NCBI RefSeq assembly: GCF_000425125.1 | Contig: NZ_AULE01000028.1 | Location: 124,001-188,000 of the forward strand | Source: Paenibacillus taiwanensis DSM 18679 | Lineage (GTDB): Bacteria; Bacillota; Bacilli; Paenibacillales; Paenibacillaceae | Direction: 5' to 3' | DNA length: 64,000 nt | Shown: positions 59,489 to 64,000 of the stretch, piece after piece | How positions within the stretch are numbered: position 1 is the first letter of the stretch | Layout: the number at the start of each line of letters is the position of its first letter | The notes under the pieces: generated by a model | Database searches by the model: none | What the model was told of the DNA's origin: nothing | Seen by the model: only the letters and a program-made list of their open reading frames with translations | Program-made: the position numbers and the translations under genes

Positions 59489-61121
59489 CCACTTTATAGC
59501 GCTGCTGGATGAAGAGCGTCCATTAACAAATGAAGAAATAACCGCACTGGAAAAACATGCCGCAGCGTGCGAATCCTGTACTGTACTATTGGAGCCGGAA
59601 GAAGAACGAGATGAGTGGGAATGGATGACGCAAATACCCGATGTAATCGTATCAGAATCGTTTACGAGTGACGTTATGGAACAGATCCATACGATAAATA
59701 AGGCGGCAACCAAACGAAAACGGATGCGCCGAAACACGGGACTCATTGCAGCAGGCATTGCATGTGCCCTCGTTGTAGGTGCGTCATCATCACCTGCATT
59801 TGCCCAGATGATCAAATCTTTTATTTCCTATGGATTTGGCCATTTGGACCGTGCCGCTGAGATGGGTTTTGCAGATCAGGTGCAAGCTACATCTACAGAT
59901 AAGGGGGTCACCTTGTCCGTGCATCAGGTGCTGCCGGATGCTCCGATGGTATATGTCACCTATCAAGTCAGTAAGGATGGGAAGGTGTATGACCCTTTCT
60001 TAAGCTTTGATGGGATGAGCGGAAAGCAGAATAGATTGTATTTTACAGACGAGCAAGGAACGGTATATGAGGCAAAAGCCAATGGAGGATCAGGTGGCAG
60101 AATGGGCAGTAGCGATTATTCTACAGTTCGAGTGGATATGCCGCATGGTCTGGAAGGCAAGCCATTGACGCTTCATATGGAAATACAAGTTGTAGGTGGG
60201 CAGGATGAGCATACACCTGAATCTTTACATTTACCTTCTAACGATAAGGTGGAGGGCCATTGGAAGGTTAGTGTTCCTTTCTCATTCGAAAAGAGTGAGC
60301 ATGCCAAAATTCACATTCCGTTGCATCAGTCAACTACGTCACCGCAAGGAGTAAATTTAAACGTAAACAAGCTCGTATTAACGCCTACCGACACGAGGTT
60401 GGGATTGTCCCATCAAATGACAACGGAGGCGAAGCAGCGCCAAGTAGAGCATAAGCCGCCATTTTGGAGCCAATTAAGCCAAAATGAATATATTCAGAAT
60501 GAGTTGAATGCCCACCGCTTTCTGTGGCAGTTGTTAGACGAAGCGGGCCATGTAATTAGTGATACGAACAACTCTGAATTGTTGCTGGGGCGTTGGCCCG
60601 AAGGAAAGAAGTTGACGTTCAGACTGGATTATGAAGAGTACAACGAACTGTCCGATCTTACTTTGACGTTCCGTCCTGTTGATGTTCGGAATGGAGTCGT
60701 ACTATTAAAAGCAAATGGTCATGAATTTAAGCTAAACGCATTTAAAACGGAGATTGACCCCGCAGATCCCGATAAGCTGAATGCTATGCTTGACATGGAA
60801 CTTACATTGAAGGCTCCACACTATAGATACGGGGCGTGGGTGTTGGCGAATGAGTCCGCTTTATTAAGGGAGCATTTAAGGGTTGAGTCTGATCGTCATG
60901 AAATAGAGACTCGCCAATCGCCTCAGTTTACGGGTACTGCTCACATAAAGTATACGATTCAGATTCCTGCATATGATCCATCTTGGGAGAATAAGGAGTT
61001 AAAGCTAATAGCCCCTATCGTTACCAAACGGTATTACTATGGTGACGAGGCTTGGACATTCCCGATAGAGATTCCGCCGACAGCAGCACAGGCTCTTGTA
61101 AAAGAGGCTAGTAAATCATAA
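59478..61121 (+). CDS. Anti-sigma factor (zinc-finger N-terminus, DUF4179-type extracellular part)
   Basis: TTG start behind AAAGGAGGG, overlapping the sigma gene. The 547-residue protein has an N-terminal zinc anti-sigma motif (C3..., then HAAACESC with the H-x3-C-x2-C form, about 28-36) in the cytosol and one transmembrane helix (about 86-108). A large extracellular region follows: DUF4179-like (about 110-215) and further beta-sandwich domain(s) (about 225-540; VNLNVNKLVLTPTDTRLGLS and a YDPSWENKELKLIAP-type end). It should hold the sigma factor at the membrane and release it on envelope stress by regulated proteolysis. The large outer part suggests a folded stress or ligand sensor. Confidence 0.92.
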   Translation: MKCSHFIALLDEERPLTNEEITALEKHAAACESCTVLLEPEEERDEWEWMTQIPDVIVSESFTSDVMEQIHTINKAATKRKRMRRNTGLIAAGIACALVVGASSSPAFAQMIKSFISYGFGHLDRAAEMGFADQVQATSTDKGVTLSVHQVLPDAPMVYVTYQVSKDGKVYDPFLSFDGMSGKQNRLYFTDEQGTVYEAKANGGSGGRMGSSDYSTVRVDMPHGLEGKPLTLHMEIQVVGGQDEHTPESLHLPSNDKVEGHWKVSVPFSFEKSEHAKIHIPLHQSTTSPQGVNLNVNKLVLTPTDTRLGLSHQMTTEAKQRQVEHKPPFWSQLSQNEYIQNELNAHRFLWQLLDEAGHVISDTNNSELLLGRWPEGKKLTFRLDYEEYNELSDLTLTFRPVDVRNGVVLLKANGHEFKLNAFKTEIDPADPDKLNAMLDMELTLKAPHYRYGAWVLANESALLREHLRVESDRHEIETRQSPQFTGTAHIKYTIQIPAYDPSWENKELKLIAPIVTKRYYYGDEAWTFPIEIPPTAAQALVKEASKS

Positions 61122-61230
61122 CGGTTATGAAGAGTTTGCAGTGCAGTCTGCTTTCATACGATATAATAGAATTGAAGGTTCGGTATTATGAATGCTCATA
61201 GCAGACTACTTCTCTATTTAATAAACTGAC

Positions 61231-61256
61231 AAATGCCGGGGGGAACCTCGGCATTT
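61231..61256 (+). terminator. Hairpin downstream of the sigma/anti-sigma operon
   Basis: AAATGCCG (61231-61238) and CGGCATTT (61249-61256) pair perfectly around a 10-base loop; few T follow. It lies about 110 bases after the stop. Confidence 0.5.
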
Positions 61257-61917
61257 ATGAATCTCTTGTCTAATAGTGGAAAAGGTCTGCGTGGTACCCC
61301 CGCAATAACGCTAACGAATAAGTTGCGGTGTTCGTAAATTACACGTAAAACTTGTAGAATTAAAGCTTGCCTAATGTGACAAAATGGATCTGGAGATGGT
61401 GTTGGAAGTGAGCTTAACCCGCGCCAGTAAAGGGTTTGTGATCATAGTCGACAAAGTGATAATGCTTGATTTTGGAAGTTCGACATGTTCCGATAGCCCG
61501 CAAAATTATTGTGGGAATTACGGGGCATGAAGTCGGTGAACAAATCTGAAATATAGTATATGATACAGACAAGACAAAGGTTGCAGTTACGTCAGTCATT
61601 CCTCAGTCAACAACTCATGAGGTGCAACTTCTCCTCTTGCACGATTAGTTGTTGGTACTGCCTCCTCTGCTAGGTTAACGATGCTGCGAGCAGCCTCCCC
61701 CTTGCGCTTGCAGCATCGTTTATTGTTATCAACAATAAATATAGTGAGATATCGATAACATATCCTTTTCATTCGCTGCTGAAGGTAGAACCTTACCCGC
61801 TATAAGTATCGATTCGAATTCAGCCCATTGCATGCGATAGCGACTTAGATTTACTGGATGTATAGATACGAGTCGCAACAGCAGCGCAATTAGGACAGGC
61901 GAAGGAGGTTTATCTTA
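61257..61917. other. Intergenic region with possible decayed coding sequence and a second hairpin
   Basis: No intact gene is seen. On the plus strand, protein-like stretches appear in different frames at about 61420-61648 (KGFVIIVDKVIMLDFGS, then VPIARKIIVGITGHEVGEQI, then a stop and NIVYDTDKTKVAVTSVIPQS), as if one small gene had suffered a frameshift and a stop; I cannot name it. At 61677-61720, AACGATGCTGC and GCAGCATCGTT form a perfect 11-bp stem with a 22-base loop followed by TATTGTT, terminator-like for that lost gene. Confidence 0.35.
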
Positions 61918-62952
61918 GTGTGGAAAGCAGTGCGCGTATACTACTATGAGGATATGCAGGAATCACTGCTCCTTGATGGCATACGACCGGTATTGCAACG
62001 CATTCAAGCAGAGGGACAAGTGATTAGAGCCTATGTGCAGAGGCGATGGAATTTAGGGCCGCACATTGCCATCCATGTAGAAGTAGACCATGAGGCTTCT
62101 TTTGACCGCGCGCTACACGTACTCCGACGTCGAATTGGCTCCTATTTAAAGAAGTACCCTTCTACTAAGCAATTGGATCAACGAAGTTATAAGGATCTAT
62201 TCAGCAAATGGTCAACGCCTGAGCGTGATCCGAAATCAATTGAGCTTATTGCACCTAACAACAGCATTGTAGCAAGTGAGCTTCATATTGCAAATGAGTG
62301 GTATGACAATGAAGCCATAGTGGAACTGCTGCACAGTTTTTATGCCTATACACATGAGTTAATTCTGAGCGAGATTGAACGAAGCCGTTCAAACAGCCGA
62401 TTTCGCTTACTCCAAATGCTTCGGATGATGGCCGTTAATGGCGGCTACGACCTGCAGGAAGCTTTACTGCGCGGTCACCTTTCTCCCCGTGCTAAAGTGA
62501 ACCAATATATTTCCAACTTACCGGAGCGTGACTTCGTTCAGGAGCAGTATGAAGCAGCCGATGCCCAGTTAGGCAGAACTGTCGATGAGGTTGTACAGGA
62601 GCTTATTTTGCATACGACCAAGGATGGCCTGTATGTGGGGGAGGATGTTATCCTGCGTCGGTGGTCAGCTGCACGTAAGGAGCTGTACAACGCAATCTGC
62701 AAGCTTTCTGAAGTAGGCGTGATCCCTAATCAATTGGCTTCCTATGAGCGATACGGTCATAAGTTCTCCGCTCTTCAGGTGCTAAACGATAGCGTAGTGG
62801 CATTAATGCCACTGTTTCATATTAATCGGCATGAACAATTTATGTTGAAATTTTTGCTAGCTCGAAGTATGGAACGTGTGGAGAATCAAGGCATACATGC
62901 GGGGTGCAGGATGCCTGTGACGATCCGTACAACAGCAAGTTTTGCCCAATAA
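61918..62952 (+). CDS. Stand-alone lantibiotic-dehydratase C-terminal-domain (SpaB_C/thiopeptide-type) protein
   Basis: GTG start at 61918 behind GAAGGAGG. The 344-residue protein resembles the elimination domain of LanB dehydratases that also stands alone in thiopeptide clusters as the pyridine-ring-forming enzyme. An N-terminal strand pattern (MWKAVRVYYYEDMQESLLLD) is followed by IRPVLQRIQ and the RRWNLGPHIAIHVEV block (about 42-56), where family members have WxxGPHLRL. The middle (about 105-130, NNSIVASELHIANEWYDNEAI) matches the AE-LF region; the helical remainder is divergent. No LanB glutamylation domain, YcaO or transporter is visible. It is followed 21 bases later by a 55-residue peptide gene. 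Activity unknown. Confidence 0.65.
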   Translation: MWKAVRVYYYEDMQESLLLDGIRPVLQRIQAEGQVIRAYVQRRWNLGPHIAIHVEVDHEASFDRALHVLRRRIGSYLKKYPSTKQLDQRSYKDLFSKWSTPERDPKSIELIAPNNSIVASELHIANEWYDNEAIVELLHSFYAYTHELILSEIERSRSNSRFRLLQMLRMMAVNGGYDLQEALLRGHLSPRAKVNQYISNLPERDFVQEQYEAADAQLGRTVDEVVQELILHTTKDGLYVGEDVILRRWSAARKELYNAICKLSEVGVIPNQLASYERYGHKFSALQVLNDSVVALMPLFHINRHEQFMLKFLLARSMERVENQGIHAGCRMPVTIRTTASFAQ

Positions 62953-62973
62953 CAAGCAAAGGAGGGCTACCCT

Positions 62974-63141
62974 ATGGACGTGAACCCGCATCGAAGCGGT
63001 CCTCCAAGAACGGTAGAGAGTATTATTCAGATGAGAATGCAGGCGTTGTCTTCTCTGTTTCAGCGCATGAACGATCCGATGGCAGGGTTGAGTCGTGAAG
63101 CTGTTAAGGGACATATCGTGGAAAAAGATAAGTTTAAATAA
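62974..63141 (+). CDS. 55-residue peptide encoded directly after the SpaB_C-like gene
   Basis: AAAGGAGGG lies 7 bases before the ATG, the best ribosome-binding site nearby, and only 21 bases separate it from the enzyme gene, so the two are co-transcribed. The product starts MDVNPHRSGPPRTVESIIQ, continues with an amphipathic helix (MRMQALSSLFQRMNDPMAG) and ends with a basic tail (VEKDKFK). It lacks Cys and has few Ser/Thr, so it is not a typical lanthipeptide or thiopeptide precursor. It may be a small partner protein or scaffold peptide for the enzyme. It is short enough to be missed by gene finders. Confidence 0.6.
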   Translation: MDVNPHRSGPPRTVESIIQMRMQALSSLFQRMNDPMAGLSREAVKGHIVEKDKFK

Positions 63142-63542
63142 TACGTTCCAAAATGATTCACACATGTCCGCGTTTTTTTACTTCTATAGATGCCTCTAGT
63201 CATTTTTTGTCCGCCTGTATTTTACTCAACTCGTCTTAGCCAGTGGGCTCACATCCATTATGCATCTATCTATTGCATCATGACACTTCATTATACGTAA
63301 TTACACTACATCTAAGTTTATACTGTCTCAATAAATTTAACCATTTAGCAAGCAGGTAGCAGAGCGGGAATACACTTCAGTTTCCCATCGTCTGCTGCCT
63401 TTTTTGTGCTATTGCTGTACTTGAATGATACATAAAAGTGAACATGCTGCTACAGATCTTTCTCTGAAACAGCATGACGGGTCAAACCTACGTAAGCCGT
63501 ATGAAGCAAGGAACTGACTTTTATCAGAACGGTTGATGTATG
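63142..63542. other. Intergenic region holding one strong terminator
   Basis: 401 bases between convergent genes. Apart from the terminator at 63354-63405, I see no gene, repeat or operator. Confidence 0.5.
63354..63405 (+). terminator. Terminator after the SpaB_C/peptide operon
   Basis: AGGTAGCAGA (63354-63363) pairs with TCTGCTGCCT (63391-63400) with one wobble, an inner GGGAA/TTCCC stem extends it, and TTTTT follows directly. Confidence 0.85.
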
Positions 63543-64000
63543 TTATTTGACCATGGATTGTAAATCAACAACAGTTAGCTTGTCTGTGTGCTGGATGTTT
63601 ACGTTTAGATCAAATACCATTGCTATTTCGCGAAGGGGGACGTACAAGGTTCCTTTATTTACAAACGGGCTGTAACATTTGGATTGAGCCCATCTGCAAT
63701 TGTCCGATTTTGGCTTACTTATAAATGTTGGTTCGGACATCTCCGTATTATAAGGACGACCCTTTTGAACGAGCGGACGAGTTTGAAGCTGGTAACCGTG
63801 CTCATCGTTGCCCCACACTCTTACGGTTTTGTTATTATGTTGTGTCTCATAGTTGTGATAGACATGCTCTTCTTGGATTAGAGAGATATTTACGTTCAAA
63901 CCAAGCGCATGAGTCAGAAACTTAAAGGATACGTAAATTCTGCCGTCTTTTAAATAAACTTCATCATCTCTAGCCACTTTTCCCTCGAACTGGATGACGT
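63543..64000 (-). CDS. C-terminal part of a secreted stalk-domain (copper amine oxidase N-term-like) protein, 5' end outside window
   Basis: The frame stays open to the window edge: codons before the apparent GTG at 63977 read VIQFEGK and continue naturally into VARDDEVYLKDGRIYVSFKF, so the start lies beyond base 64000. About 152 residues are visible. KDGRIYVSFKFLTHALGLNV and NKGTLYVPLREIAMVFDLNV are two copies of the strand-helix pattern of copper-amine-oxidase-N-terminal-like stalk domains, which often anchor or space extracellular proteins in Paenibacillus. No terminator is seen right after the stop on the minus strand. Confidence 0.75.
   Translation of the reverse strand, partial: VIQFEGKVARDDEVYLKDGRIYVSFKFLTHALGLNVNISLIQEEHVYHNYETQHNNKTVRVWGNDEHGYQLQTRPLVQKGRPYNTEMSEPTFISKPKSDNCRWAQSKCYSPFVNKGTLYVPLREIAMVFDLNVNIQHTDKLTVVDLQSMVK

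Overview
The window comes from the chromosome of an endospore-forming Bacillales bacterium, most likely a Paenibacillus or a close relative. This is judged from gene content only: S-layer-homology (SLH) protein, LysM/GH18 spore-cortex-lytic-type enzyme, futalosine-pathway menaquinone genes, TerD/TerC/TelA stress cluster, sporulation-type histidine kinases, many strong AGGAGG ribosome-binding sites and moderate GC. I see no rRNA, phage, insertion sequence or CRISPR array. One tRNA-Asp is present.

Layout. 0-6 kb: end of a secreted protein, a VanRS-type two-component pair, a membrane O-acyltransferase whose ribosome-binding site lies in a hairpin, and an IcaB/PgaB-like polysaccharide deacetylase. 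6-11 kb: EamA exporter with divergent LysR regulator, a bactofilin/M23 peptidase pair, and two envelope proteins of unknown role. 11-15 kb: HAD phosphatase, a patch of decayed genes (VOC remnant, DUF5071 gene with an internal stop), a Rid protein, and two divergent XRE regulators with palindromic operators between them. 15-24 kb: quinone-reductase-like flavoprotein, an orphan BtrH-like/discoidin protein, arylamine N-acetyltransferase, tRNA-Asp, GH18 spore enzyme, EEP hydrolase, acyl-ACP thioesterase, a hexanucleotide repeat, and mqnB-mqnD. 25-28 kb: an NAD salvage operon (NrtR-like Nudix regulator, PnuC, bifunctional NadR).

29-41.6 kb: a long Ter stress cluster. Four TerD paralogues, a TerD-TerA fusion and TerC follow an ECF-sigma-type promoter. 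Then come HpcH/HpaI lyase, PRTase/TRSP protein, StiP-type protein, HAD phosphatase and ATP-grasp ligase, the set proposed to make a nucleoside-like metabolite. XpaC and TelA follow from their own sigma-A-type promoter. 42-45 kb: MmyB-type XRE regulator, FabF, RluF.

45-53.6 kb is the most unusual part. Three tandem paralogous 7TM sensor proteins (the first without a kinase domain) run head-on into a minus-strand cluster of two NHLP-type leader peptides that both end in Trp, a DDxxD/DDxxD isoprenoid-synthase-fold protein, and a class I methyltransferase. This recalls the ComQ/ComX/ComP logic (prenylated Trp peptide sensed by a membrane kinase) built from different protein families. It could be a new prenyl-RiPP signalling system, but that is inference.

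53.7-64 kb: a TetR/metallo-beta-lactamase-fold operon with two palindromic operators in its promoter, an AlkC-like DNA-alkylation-repair protein, an SLH surface protein, an ECF sigma/anti-sigma pair, a stand-alone lantibiotic-dehydratase C-terminal-domain protein followed by a 55-residue peptide, and the end of another secreted protein that leaves the window.
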